Part shown: positions 7,531-16,443 of the stretch, piece by piece
Layout: each line of letters starts with the position of its first letter
Position numbering within the stretch: the stretch's first letter is position 1
Source: Paraktedonobacter sp964250225
GTDB taxonomy: Bacteria; Chloroflexota; Ktedonobacteria; Ktedonobacterales; Ktedonobacteraceae
Assembly: GCA_964250225.1 (NCBI GenBank)
Contig: CAXUEY010000031.1
Location: forward strand, 1 to 47,000
DNA: 47,000 nt
Direction: 5' to 3'
Notes under the pieces: model-generated
Told to the model about the DNA's origin: nothing
The model's database searches: none
What the model saw: only the letters and a program-made list of their open reading frames with translations
Translations under genes and position numbers: made by a program

Positions 7531-9462
7531 ATGCCGCGTTGCCCTAACCCACGCTGTGGTGCTGACTATCCAGTCGGCACGATCAGGTGCATAAAACCCA
7601 ACTGCCAATGCCTGCTGCCCGACGCGGTGATCGCGGGCCGCTATCGCATTGAGACGTTGCTGGGACTCGGCGGCATGGGCGCGGTCTATCGAGCCAGCGA
7701 TACATTTGAGATGCAGCAGGTGGCAGTGAAGGTGATTATGGCCGCTGGTCGTAACATGGATGAGAAAACGGCGATAGAGCGTTTTCGGCGTGAGGCGCGT
7801 TACGCCCACCAGTTGCAACACAAAAATGTGGTTCCGGTGCTCAACTTTGGGCAGGATGGCTCGCTGCTCTATCTAGTGATGCCCCTGGTGACTGGCGGCA
7901 CGCTCAAGAATTTGCTAAAAGCTGAGAAACCCCTGCCGCTTCCACAGGCCCGGCGCTACCTGGGCGATCTGGCCGAGGCTATCGACGCGATCCACTCGCA
8001 TCCGCAGAAAGTCGTGCATCGTGATATCAAGCCCTCGAACCTGCTGATCCACCAGGATGATGGCCGCCTGGTCGTGGCCGATTTTGGCATTGCGCGAGCC
8101 ATGCAAAAAGAACGTCCCCTGACTCAGAGCGGCTGGGCGCTGGGAACCGAGCACTATACCGCGCCTGAACAGAGCCAGGGCAAGTCGCAGCCGGCCAGCG
8201 ACATCTACTCACTGGGCGTGGTGGCCTACCAGATCCTGACCGGCCTGCTACCCTTTCAGGCGATTGTGCGTAGCCGGGCCGCGAAACTACCCAGCCCCAG
8301 CGAACTCAACGCAGAACTCTCCCCAACGGTTGACGATGTGGTGTTTCGCGCCATCGATAACGATCCCGCCAAACGCTACACTAGCGCGGGCGCCTTTTTC
8401 AAGGCTCTTGACGCCGCGTTACAACTGCCCGCCAGCGCCTCCGAGCAAACCCTCACCGAACTGGCTGGGAGCGCGAACGTCATGGTACGCACGATTATCC
8501 CGGAAAACCCCTGTAGCGCCTGTGGACAGGAGAACCGCAGTAGCTCGCGCTTCTGCCGACGTTGCGGCCACCGCCTGGACGACACCTCGCCGCTGGTGAC
8601 GGATGTGTACCAGGTCGGTCATGTCAGCGATACAGGGCGTAAGTATGTGGCCGAGACCAACGAGGATATGCTCTTAATTGTGCAGGGGTTGTGCGCTAAC
8701 CTGACACCGCCGCCGCGTCCCTTTGGCCTCTTCGCCGTCGCCGATGGCATGCGCGACCCCCAGGGAAAGGCCGCCGGCGGCCACGAGGCGAGCCGGCTGG
8801 CTATCGAGACGCTGGCGGATGTGCTGTTGCCCTTGCTGGCAACACCACTCCCCTCGACCTCGTACACGCCACCCGGCAGTGCCGCCGTCTCACTTTTACG
8901 CGGCGCGCAGAGCCTGAAGCCGCCTACGTTACCCGATACAACGCTTGAGCAGTGGATGCGCGAGAGTGTGCGCCGGGCCAATCAGGTGATTTTTCACTGC
9001 AACGCCGACTACGATACCTCGATGGCCAGTACACTGACCGTGGCGCTGATCTACAAACGCCTGCTGCACGTGGTCAGCGTCGGCGATTGTCGGGCCTACC
9101 ACTATCGACCTGGCCAGAATTTGCGCCGCATCACCTCCGACCACACCCTGGCCGCGCACCTGGTGCTGGCCAACCTCTTGCAACCAGACGAAGTATATAG
9201 CAGCGCCAAGAACAAACAGCTCTACCGTTTTCTGGGCCAGTCCAGCCATCTCCAGGTCGATTATTTTGAAAGCGAACTGGAGGCCAACGACCTGGTGCTG
9301 CTCTGCACCAACGGCCTCTGGCACATGCTGCGCGACGCCCGTTTACAAGAACTGCTGGCCCGCGGCGGCGACCCCCAAAAACTGGCCCGCGCGCTGGTAG
9401 ATGAGGCCAATCACGCGGGCGGCGAGGGCAATGTGAGCGTCGTGCTGGTGTGCATGCAATAG
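7531..9462 (+). CDS. Ser/Thr protein kinase-zinc ribbon-PP2C phosphatase fusion
   Basis: 643 residues from the ATG at 7531, which follows GAGGAAGAG. An N-terminal Cys cluster (C4, C9, C20, C25, C27) precedes a complete kinase domain (about 38-290): GLGGMGAVY loop, catalytic Lys67, HRDIKPSN and DFGIA. A second zinc ribbon (CSAC ... CRRC, about 328-347) leads to a PP2C-like phosphatase (about 362-643) with TNEDM, VADGM and SVGDCRAY segments. Kinase and opposing phosphatase are therefore on one chain. No TM is seen, so it is cytoplasmic. VADGM in place of VADGMGG, with a long insert after it, makes full phosphatase activity uncertain; it could be a regulatory pseudo-phosphatase domain. Confidence 0.9.
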   Translation: MPRCPNPRCGADYPVGTIRCIKPNCQCLLPDAVIAGRYRIETLLGLGGMGAVYRASDTFEMQQVAVKVIMAAGRNMDEKTAIERFRREARYAHQLQHKNVVPVLNFGQDGSLLYLVMPLVTGGTLKNLLKAEKPLPLPQARRYLGDLAEAIDAIHSHPQKVVHRDIKPSNLLIHQDDGRLVVADFGIARAMQKERPLTQSGWALGTEHYTAPEQSQGKSQPASDIYSLGVVAYQILTGLLPFQAIVRSRAAKLPSPSELNAELSPTVDDVVFRAIDNDPAKRYTSAGAFFKALDAALQLPASASEQTLTELAGSANVMVRTIIPENPCSACGQENRSSSRFCRRCGHRLDDTSPLVTDVYQVGHVSDTGRKYVAETNEDMLLIVQGLCANLTPPPRPFGLFAVADGMRDPQGKAAGGHEASRLAIETLADVLLPLLATPLPSTSYTPPGSAAVSLLRGAQSLKPPTLPDTTLEQWMRESVRRANQVIFHCNADYDTSMASTLTVALIYKRLLHVVSVGDCRAYHYRPGQNLRRITSDHTLAAHLVLANLLQPDEVYSSAKNKQLYRFLGQSSHLQVDYFESELEANDLVLLCTNGLWHMLRDARLQELLARGGDPQKLARALVDEANHAGGEGNVSVVLVCMQ

Positions 9463-9479
9463 CATCATTTGGGGTGACC

Positions 9480-10553
9480 TCAGATACTAATATTCCACGA
9501 AGCCGAGTCACTGCTCCCATCGGGCAGGCCATAATGGAAGGTCAGCACAAAATGGTGCTGGCTCTGGGGTATTTCGTAGGCAACCTGGCCGTTGAGCGCC
9601 TGGTTCATAGTGAGATGCCCATCCACAGCCTGGCGCGTGTAGGTGTCGTTGACCGATTCGCTGTATTGGCCACCACCGCTGTCGGCCAGGGTGAACTCGA
9701 TCATGCTGGAGACAAACTGCGTGTTCGGCGAGACGTTCTTGAGGGTCAGGCTGATCTCCAGATAGGTATCGCCCTTTTTCGGCGCGTAATCGCTGCTGGT
9801 ACTGGCATGTACACTGGTGACCGTCATCACCCAGTTCGCCCCGGCCTGAAGTGGCTGACCCACGCTACCAACGCCGCCATCTGCTGGCGTGGAGGTTGCG
9901 GTTGCCGTCGCGTGAACGGTTGTTTTAGGTTTCACATTGCTATGGCGCAGGAATACGACAGCGCCCACGCCACCACCAACGAGCAGCACAAGCACAAGTA
10001 CGAGGGCCAGGAGACGCCCTACACGCAAACGTTTTTTTGCAGGCGGCGTAGACGTTGGATTGAGCCTGGATGTAGGCAGATCATGCACCGACACGCCCTG
10101 TCCCACCGCATTATCACGTCCAGTCGTAGGGAAATTATAGTGTTTCGGCAAAGTGCCCGGACCTGGTAGTGACGCCGGGCCAGCGGTCTGCGCGGACTGT
10201 TGCCCCGCGTAGACGGGCGCCGACCTCTGCTGGGGAGATCCCTGGCCAGCGAACCCCTGCTGCCCGCCTGATCTCTGGTTGGCCTGATATTCCTGCAGCA
10301 AGGAGCCAGGCTGGTAACTTTGCGGCGGGAAGCCGGATTGTCCGCGCGATCCCTGCTCAGGTTGGTAACTCTGCTGAGGGAAACCTGGCTGGCTCATAGG
10401 GCCATAATTGGGAGAAGGATCTTGCCGCCCTGGATAATTGGACGCTGAAGCTGGCCTCGCGGAACCAGGCGCCTGGTCCGCCCGCTGCTGCGCTGGATCA
10501 TTGGCATGCTCATTTGAAGCACGATACAAAGGGTCGTCGGGTGGCTGACTCAT
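9480..10553 (-). CDS. Membrane-anchored DUF4352 protein with Q/P/G-rich N-terminus
   Basis: About 357 residues. Roughly 150 N-terminal residues are low-complexity (Gln, Pro, Gly, Ser) and cytoplasmic by topology. One TM helix follows (RVGRLLALVLVLVLLVGG, about 180-205), then an outward DUF4352 (telokin-like immunoglobulin fold) domain with the hallmark GDTYLEISLTLKN and FTLADSGGG segments. The role is unknown; DUF4352 domains are common on cell-surface lipoproteins. GGAGG lies 6 bases before the second ATG (10553) and only 3 before the first (10556), so 10553 is preferred. It is convergent with the kinase-phosphatase gene (17 bases apart). Confidence 0.82.
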   Translation of the reverse strand: MSQPPDDPLYRASNEHANDPAQQRADQAPGSARPASASNYPGRQDPSPNYGPMSQPGFPQQSYQPEQGSRGQSGFPPQSYQPGSLLQEYQANQRSGGQQGFAGQGSPQQRSAPVYAGQQSAQTAGPASLPGPGTLPKHYNFPTTGRDNAVGQGVSVHDLPTSRLNPTSTPPAKKRLRVGRLLALVLVLVLLVGGGVGAVVFLRHSNVKPKTTVHATATATSTPADGGVGSVGQPLQAGANWVMTVTSVHASTSSDYAPKKGDTYLEISLTLKNVSPNTQFVSSMIEFTLADSGGGQYSESVNDTYTRQAVDGHLTMNQALNGQVAYEIPQSQHHFVLTFHYGLPDGSSDSASWNISI

Positions 10554-10556
10554 CAT

Positions 10557-10881
10557 GAGCCTCCTTCTATCTATTTAGCGCGGAAAATTATGTTGGCATC
10601 ATGTCTATCAGGCAGTATAAGGGAATGCGCCGAGCACTGTCAAATCAAGAACACAGCAGCCGGACGAAAAAATCGCCTGTCTGCCCGTTTTTCTTCGCTA
10701 TTTCTATATTTCTTTTCTAATCCAACTTACGTGCCACCTCCAGCAGATGTGCACTTACTCCCAGCAACGACGGCTCCTGCTCGATCTGACACAGGAAGGT
10801 CTGGAACTGGACCTGCGCCTGGGGGTCGGACCAGTGCGCGAGACTCTCTCTGACCATCCAGATCAGATTGATTGGACATAT
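10557..10881. other. Intergenic region between lysK and the DUF4352 gene
   Basis: 325 bases. It contains the DUF4352 promoter (10614-10643) and otherwise no gene or strong terminator that I can support. Short frames here lack ribosome sites. Confidence 0.6.
10614..10643 (-). promoter_or_regulatory. Promoter of the DUF4352 gene
   Basis: On minus, TTGACA (10638-10643), 18 bases, TATACT (10614-10619). Leader about 55 bases. Confidence 0.7.
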
Positions 10882-12537
10882 TTACCTCCTCAATATCTCT
10901 ACAGGTGTCAACAATGCGCGCACTCGTTCCCGACCCAGCGAGAGGAGCAGCGTCGGAATGCGTGGTCCCGTCTCCGTGCCGCAGAGCAAACGGTAGATGG
11001 CGATGAAGAATGCGCGTTGGGCCTGCTTTAACGCGTCATCGGGCGGTGTATCTACAGGCAGGCCGCGCGCGAGCTTGGGAACGCTGTAAACCAGCGTGGT
11101 CAGTTTCTCCAGACTCCAGTTCTCATCCAGACCTTCGACCAGCAGACGCAGCCCGGCGCGCTCTTGCTCTGCCAACTGCTGATAGGTGGCCTCATCAAAA
11201 GTGGTGCGAATCCGCGTGCGCTCGTCGTCGGGCAGGTAGCGATTGACCCAGTTCAACGCGCAGGTCAGGCGCGGCTCCAGTTCAGCCTGGGACAATTCTC
11301 TGCCGGCATACTGAGAGGCGATGCGCAAGACCTGCTCTATGTTACCCTGTGTGACATCGAGGACCGAGGTGAGCAGCGAGAATGGCACAGGTCGCGGTGT
11401 GGGCTGCAATGGACCCCGCGAGGTCACCATAGCCCGTTCGTAGGCTCGACGTTTGACCTCGCTGGCCTTGCCCGTCTGGATTTGACGCGTCATGGCATCC
11501 CACTCATCGTACAGACGTAGCAGCCCTTGCCCATAATCAACGTTGAACGCCTGGTTATAGGCCCGCCGCGTATAGAGCCAGCGCAGGATGCATGGCTCGA
11601 TAATCTCCAGAGCTGAGAGCAGCGTGGCCCCGGTCCCCTCCGAACTGGAGATCTTCGAGCGTCCCTCCATACCCACAAAGGCGTAGCCCACGTACTTCGG
11701 CTGCACACCATGATAGATCTCTTCCACGATGCGATGGCCAACGGTGAAGCTGCTGCCCGGCGCGGCGTGATCCTCGCCCGCCGGCTCAAAATCGACCTGC
11801 CACGCGCTCCAACGCATCGGCCAATCGACTTTCCAGACCAGCTTGCCGGAAACCTTTTCATCCAGGCTGAATGCACCTGTATAGCCGCACGTCTGACAGC
11901 TATATGCGATGGTCGCGCTGGCCTCGTCGTAACACGTGATGGTCGTGCTATCCTTCTGGCACTGCTCGCAATAGACGCGATAGGGATAATACGCGTTACG
12001 TCGCTCTACCAACGCTTCTTGCTGCCCCTGCCGCGTCTGATAGGTCGCCAGAATGTCGAAGATCGTCTCGCGCTGCGCCATCGCCTCTTTAATGTGTCGC
12101 GTATACGCGCCTGAACGATATTCACTGGACTGATGGGCATAACGCGGGAAAATTCCCAGTTGCGCTAGACCACGGCTGAACTCGCTGATATAGCGCGCCG
12201 CGTATGATTCGTACTCGCCAAACGGGTCGGGTACGTCGCAGAGTGGGCGGCCCAGATATTGCGCGAACTCAGGGGAGACGCCAACCGGGATCTTGCGCAA
12301 ACGGTCATAGTCGTCCCAAAAGTGCAGATACTCGACCTGCCATCCACGCGCGCGCAACTCTTCCGCGACCAGGTAGGGCGTCATGATTTCGCGCAAATTG
12401 CCCAGGTGAACCGGACCCGATGGGCTGATGCCAGAGGCGAACACAAGCGTCGCCTGCGCGCCTTTCACGCGTTGCACATGTTGTTCCACCGTATCGCCGA
12501 TCTGCACCACCCAATCTCGCTTTGTTCGCTCACTCAT
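10882..12537 (-). CDS. lysK: Lysyl-tRNA synthetase, class I
   Basis: 551 residues. It charges tRNA-Lys using the class I (archaeal-type) fold rather than the common class II LysS. Near residue 40 the HIGH-like motif reads SGPVHLGN. A Cys4 zinc insert (CEQC ... CQTC) follows around 190-225, and the KMSKS-like loop is KISSSEG, as is usual in this family. The C-terminal helical anticodon domain is present and length is normal. It lies 161 bases downstream of leuB and may be read partly from the same promoter; I see no clear promoter of its own. It starts with MSERTKRDW. Confidence 0.93.
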   Translation of the reverse strand: MSERTKRDWVVQIGDTVEQHVQRVKGAQATLVFASGISPSGPVHLGNLREIMTPYLVAEELRARGWQVEYLHFWDDYDRLRKIPVGVSPEFAQYLGRPLCDVPDPFGEYESYAARYISEFSRGLAQLGIFPRYAHQSSEYRSGAYTRHIKEAMAQRETIFDILATYQTRQGQQEALVERRNAYYPYRVYCEQCQKDSTTITCYDEASATIAYSCQTCGYTGAFSLDEKVSGKLVWKVDWPMRWSAWQVDFEPAGEDHAAPGSSFTVGHRIVEEIYHGVQPKYVGYAFVGMEGRSKISSSEGTGATLLSALEIIEPCILRWLYTRRAYNQAFNVDYGQGLLRLYDEWDAMTRQIQTGKASEVKRRAYERAMVTSRGPLQPTPRPVPFSLLTSVLDVTQGNIEQVLRIASQYAGRELSQAELEPRLTCALNWVNRYLPDDERTRIRTTFDEATYQQLAEQERAGLRLLVEGLDENWSLEKLTTLVYSVPKLARGLPVDTPPDDALKQAQRAFFIAIYRLLCGTETGPRIPTLLLSLGRERVRALLTPVEILRR

Positions 12538-12698
12538 GCTGAATATTCTTCTTTACACTTTCTGCTCATTTTTCAAAGAAATTTTTGCAACACTACAATC
12601 CCCCGTCCATAGTACTGGCGCCCCTGGAGCGCACCCTTCGCGAGTTCGGCTGCCTCTTGCGCGTGCCCTTCGCGCCAGAACACACTGTTCTTTTCTAC

Positions 12699-13793
12699 TC
12701 ACAAGACTTCTCGGCGCACTGCCGCGACAAACTCTGTTGTGCTTGCGCTCCCGCCCTGGTCGGCGGTCAACGCGGTGCCCTGGCGATAGACCCGCGCGAT
12801 GGCATCCTCCAGGCGTTGCTTCTCGCGCATATAGCCCAGGTAATCGAGCAACAGCGCGCCGGTGAGCAGCATGGCCGTGGGGTTGATGCTGTTCTTCCCG
12901 GCCAGATCGGGTGCGGAACCATGTACCGGCTCGAAGTAGGCATAATCCTCGCCGTAACAGGCGCTGGGAGCCAGGCCAAGTCCACCGATGCAGCCCGCGG
13001 CCATGTCCGCCAGGATATCGCCGTGTTCGTTGCCGAGGACTACTACGTCCAGCGTTTCCGGTTCCGCGACCATGCGCCGGGCCAGATCATCGATCAGAAA
13101 CTCCTGATAGGTCAGCCCGGCTTTGGCCTCGACCATCTCACGCACGATCTGCCGAAAACGTCCATCGGTGCGCGGCAGGATCGAGTACTTGGCGCCCAGG
13201 GTCACGCGGCCTGGATAGCCAATCGATTGGCGTTCGTAGGCCAGGTGAATGGCGGTCTGGGCCACACGCCGGATCTGTTCGTCGGTGCTGACACGCACGG
13301 CATACGCGCCCTGCTCGCCAGTTCTGGGCGGCTGGTACCAGTTCGCGTTGCTGGCCAGGGTGCTCAACTCGCTTAACTCGCCCTCGCGTGGCGGGTACAT
13401 GCCTTCCAGGTTGTCGCGCACGATCACATAATCGACGCGTTCAGGATGGCTCAACGGGCTGCGATAGCCCTGCTGCCAGCGCACGGGCCGCACGTTGACC
13501 GCGGTGTGCATACCCCAGCGCAGATGCCAGAGCACCGGTCTGCTCGGTCCACCGCTCGCGCCAAAGACTGTGCAGTCAGCCGCGCTGATGGCCTGGCGCG
13601 TCTCTTTGGGAAACGGATCTCCATATTTCTTTTGAGCCTCACGCCCGCTCAGCGCCTCGCGAAAACGAATGCCCGGCACCAGTTCGTGCAAGAGCGCCAC
13701 CGTAGGGCGCACGACTTCCGGGGCCGTGTCGTCGCCGGGAATGACGCAAACCAGCGGGCCGTCCGCGCAGGCATGACCATGTCGAAAAATCAT
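12699..13793 (-). CDS. leuB: 3-isopropylmalate dehydrogenase-like protein
   Basis: 364 residues of the isocitrate/isopropylmalate dehydrogenase family, which oxidatively decarboxylates (2R,3S)-3-isopropylmalate with NAD. Landmarks are NVRPVR, VIVRDNLEGMY, NEHGDILADM, EPVHGSAPD and the NPTAMLL segment. The N-terminal nucleotide loop reads GDDTAPEVV where GDGIGPEVV is usual, so it is somewhat divergent; a related activity (for example tartrate or homoisocitrate dehydrogenase) is possible. Its ATG overlaps the leuD stop by four bases (ATGA), implying translational coupling. T-box control and the leuD partner favour the leucine role. leuC is not in this window. Confidence 0.85.
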   Translation of the reverse strand: MIFRHGHACADGPLVCVIPGDDTAPEVVRPTVALLHELVPGIRFREALSGREAQKKYGDPFPKETRQAISAADCTVFGASGGPSRPVLWHLRWGMHTAVNVRPVRWQQGYRSPLSHPERVDYVIVRDNLEGMYPPREGELSELSTLASNANWYQPPRTGEQGAYAVRVSTDEQIRRVAQTAIHLAYERQSIGYPGRVTLGAKYSILPRTDGRFRQIVREMVEAKAGLTYQEFLIDDLARRMVAEPETLDVVVLGNEHGDILADMAAGCIGGLGLAPSACYGEDYAYFEPVHGSAPDLAGKNSINPTAMLLTGALLLDYLGYMREKQRLEDAIARVYRQGTALTADQGGSASTTEFVAAVRREVL

Positions 13794-14278
13794 CGTAGTG
13801 TCCCTTCGGCGCGAATATACTCCAGAATGCCGCCAGCCTGCACGATACGCGCCACAAAGGGGTCCAGCGGCTCCGACTGAAAGGTCTGTCCGGTGCTGAG
13901 ATTGTGGATCTCGCCGCGCCCCAGATTGACCTCGATCTGTTCGCCATCGCTGCTCGCCAGCACAGCCTCTTCGCAGACCAGCACGGGCAGGCCGATATTG
14001 ACGGCGTTGCGGTAGAAGATACGCGCAAAGCTCCGCGCGATGACCACGCGCACGCCGCAGCCCAGGATGGACGACGGGGCATGCTCGCGCGAGGAGCCAC
14101 AGCCAAAGTTATGCCCACCCATCAGCACGTCGCCCGCCTGCACCTGGGCCGCGAACTCTGGCAAAACCTCACACAGACAGTGTTTCGCCAGTTGCGCCCG
14201 GTCCGTCGTGACGTTGTAGCGTCCAGGGATAATAATGTCGGTGTTGATATTGTCGCCAAGTTTCCAGATCCTGCCCAT
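13790..14278 (-). CDS. leuD: 3-isopropylmalate dehydratase small subunit
   Basis: 162 residues, normal for LeuD. This is the swivel domain that partners LeuC in isomerising 2- to 3-isopropylmalate. Visible landmarks are GDNINTDIIIPGRY near the start and GHNFGCGSSREHAP. It is the first gene of a leuD-leuB operon and lies behind a T-box leader, so expression should rise when the cognate tRNA is uncharged. The ATG follows AAAGGAT. The partner leuC must lie elsewhere, since none is in the window. Confidence 0.92.
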   Translation of the reverse strand: MGRIWKLGDNINTDIIIPGRYNVTTDRAQLAKHCLCEVLPEFAAQVQAGDVLMGGHNFGCGSSREHAPSSILGCGVRVVIARSFARIFYRNAVNIGLPVLVCEEAVLASSDGEQIEVNLGRGEIHNLSTGQTFQSEPLDPFVARIVQAGGILEYIRAEGTLR

Positions 14279-14290
14279 AGATCGTATCCT

Positions 14291-14694
14291 TTCTTTTTTC
14301 CAAATGAGAGCAATAAAAAACGCTCTTCATCAATCGCTCGTCATGAGCGAAGGACGAAGAGCGGCGTTTTATCATGCCAGGCTCTCGTGGTACCACCTTC
14401 ATATGCTGACGCCTCGCGACGTCGGCCTTTGTGGGTAGCATGCAGCATTCCAAAGTGCCAGGATGTGCCAGATATCAGGAATGATATTGCGATACTACCC
14501 CTTGCTCGTTTACGGGAGCACCCGGCAAGTTCTACTCTCGCTCAACTGAACGATTTCTTCTCGCAGCTTCAGAGTCTTCTTCACAGGCGCGACATACGGG
14601 CTTTGCACCAGTTGCCCACTCTCTGGGATGTCTCGACGACTGTTACTCGTCTCTGCAATGCTTGTTCGCGATTCGGTTGTTGTTGATAGGAATA
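14291..14694 (-). promoter_or_regulatory. T-box leader of leuDB
   Basis: On minus, a leader of about 400 bases. The 14-base-plus T-box core TGGTACCACGAGAGCC is at 14380-14395, followed by a terminator. Upstream, stem I landmarks are visible: CAGAGAG (14620s) and GGTGCAAAGCCC nearby, with base-paired GCAG/CTGC at its foot. A CTC leucine triplet in the 3' strand of stem I (14572-14574) is a candidate specifier, but the exact specifier loop needs folding. Binding of uncharged tRNA should stabilise the antiterminator and allow leuD-leuB transcription. Confidence 0.88.
14315..14363 (-). terminator. Rho-independent terminator of the T-box leader
   Basis: On minus, CGCTCTTC and GAAGAGCG arms (14356-14363 and 14321-14328) enclose a second nested hairpin (CGCTC/GAGCG), followed by TTTTTT (14315-14320). 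It is the competing structure to the T-box antiterminator and ends 36 bases before the leuD ATG. Confidence 0.88.
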
Positions 14695-14724
14695 GTTATA
14701 GCATGCTTCTGCGCGCACTGTCAA
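14695..14724 (-). promoter_or_regulatory. Promoter of the leuDB operon
   Basis: On minus, perfect TTGACA (14719-14724), 18 bases, TATAAC (14695-14700). It lies immediately upstream of the T-box leader and only 18 bases from the stop of the convergently placed membrane-protein gene end at 14742. Confidence 0.8.
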
Positions 14725-14741
14725 CCGCTCCGCGCACACAA

Positions 14742-16382
14742 CTAGAAATCCTTCAACCTCAACCAGATGCCCCAGGCGCCGAGTAGACCGGCCAGGGGGA
14801 AGAGCACCAGGCTCAGGATAAAGTTGGTTGTTAGCGCCTGTGACGTTGCGTCTCGCGTGGTGTTGTAGTGACTCTGGTCGGCGGCGCTCAACTGGCTCAC
14901 AGCATGCGTGAAATGGCTAAAGGTGACATTAGAATCGCCGGTACTCAGTCGCTCGGCTGTCAGCAAATGCTGAGGGTCGCTCTGGTTGATTGCGTCGCTA
15001 CGGATCTGACTGTCAATACCGATATACTGACCCCAATACGTGGCCATATCTCCCAACGGTTGCTGCTCTTCGCTCCAGGTCAGGTTGTTATTGGCATTCT
15101 GCATCCAGGATTGCACCTGGTCTACGTTAGACCGCCAGTCGTCCTGCCAGTGCTGGATAGCGGGCTGGTCATTGAATTCCCGCGCGACCAACCAGCGCGA
15201 CTCGTCGGCGTTGGCGTCGGTGGCGTAGCGCGTGAGGATCGCAGTATCATAGACGCTATCGTAGTCGTCCGAGACCATCTGCTGGAATGCGCCATCGATG
15301 CTGCCCGCCAGGTCAGCGTTGCCCGCCGGGTCAGCCAGGATGCTGCTATGGTCGCCCAATTTCCCCAGGCTATTGACCAGGCCGAGCATGCTCACGCCGA
15401 GGATGAGAACGATTAGCGCCGCCGGGAGCAGACCAGGATTGATGACGCGGTGGGTGGTCGCCATCATCCTGCCGGTACTGAAGACGAGCAAGCCGCCCAG
15501 AAGCAGGCCCAGGATGAGCAACCACCAGAAAGTACCGTCCAGAAAACCGTCCGCATCGGTATTAGCGGTTTGCAACGCTGCGTGATTGATATCGCTCAGG
15601 CAGTCCAGCGCCACCGAGAGGCTGCCCTGCGTCCACTGATCGGGCGTTAATTGTTGATGATCGCTAGCGGAGGTAGTACAGGTGGGCAGAGTTACCTCTG
15701 TATCCAGCGGAACCTGGCCAGGGCTAAGTGTGAGCAGGTCGATCCTATCGTGTAGAACGGTGCTACCGGCCTGGTACGCCTGGTACGCCTGTTGCAGGTA
15801 GGGATCGTGCGGATCGCTCTTGCTCTGAGCTAAATCATAGTCCACGCGCATCTGGTGGATATCGCCCAGGTAGTTCTCCAGACCGGTCGAAATGCGCTCA
15901 ACCGCCGTGCGCTCACCGGTATAGGTCACGTTATGCTCGGCGTTGAAAAGCTGTTCGTTGAGCAGCACGGTCTCGGCGTCGATGTCGCGCGCGTCGCAAT
16001 CATGCACGCTCAACGCCACCGTCTCACTACTGTTAAGATTGGTCGGAATAGAGCACGAGCGCTGATCGCTCAGGGCCGCCGTAGCCAGGAAGTCTGCCGC
16101 CTGAGCATCGATCTCGGAGACCAGTTGCGCCATGCTCTGCGCGTAATTGACACTGGGAATGCTCCCCTGGTCGATAGTTACGAGATCGCTGCTGGCCCTG
16201 TTCACAGAGGTTGAGGCCACCAACGTCATAATCCCTGCCAGGAGCAGAATCAGACCAGCCTGCAAGAGAAAGCGCCCCTTGAGCGTTTTCAGACGCTTGC
16301 TCAGAAAGCTACGTGGCGTAAGCGGTTGCTGAGGTGCAACGGTGTTGACCCCACTGCGCTGTTTTTGCATTGTACTCGCCAT
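14742..16382 (-). CDS. Four-TM membrane protein with helical outer domains, GlnX-like
   Basis: 546 residues. TM helices lie near 38-58, 288-307, 321-343 and 520-540. The two long segments between TM1-TM2 and TM3-TM4 are helical, Asp/Gln-rich and probably extracytoplasmic, like four-helix-bundle sensor domains. I see no enzyme motif, HAMP or output domain. It is the last gene of an operon with a PknG-type kinase and a vWA protein. In mycobacteria PknG works with the membrane protein GlnX, of the same general design (TM helices with an outer helical sensor), and the solute-binding GlnH. By that analogy this could be the sensor that controls the kinase. The assignment rests on architecture and context, not on sequence comparison. 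Confidence 0.7.
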   Translation of the reverse strand: MASTMQKQRSGVNTVAPQQPLTPRSFLSKRLKTLKGRFLLQAGLILLLAGIMTLVASTSVNRASSDLVTIDQGSIPSVNYAQSMAQLVSEIDAQAADFLATAALSDQRSCSIPTNLNSSETVALSVHDCDARDIDAETVLLNEQLFNAEHNVTYTGERTAVERISTGLENYLGDIHQMRVDYDLAQSKSDPHDPYLQQAYQAYQAGSTVLHDRIDLLTLSPGQVPLDTEVTLPTCTTSASDHQQLTPDQWTQGSLSVALDCLSDINHAALQTANTDADGFLDGTFWWLLILGLLLGGLLVFSTGRMMATTHRVINPGLLPAALIVLILGVSMLGLVNSLGKLGDHSSILADPAGNADLAGSIDGAFQQMVSDDYDSVYDTAILTRYATDANADESRWLVAREFNDQPAIQHWQDDWRSNVDQVQSWMQNANNNLTWSEEQQPLGDMATYWGQYIGIDSQIRSDAINQSDPQHLLTAERLSTGDSNVTFSHFTHAVSQLSAADQSHYNTTRDATSQALTTNFILSLVLFPLAGLLGAWGIWLRLKDF

Positions 16383-16443
16383 ACTTGTCTAGCTTCTTTC
16401 GATGTTTATGCATATACTATTTCAAGACGAACGCATGCTCATA

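Noticed and set aside
12585..13376. 263-codon plus ORF antisense to leuB
   Set aside because: Shadow of leuB; no supporting signals.
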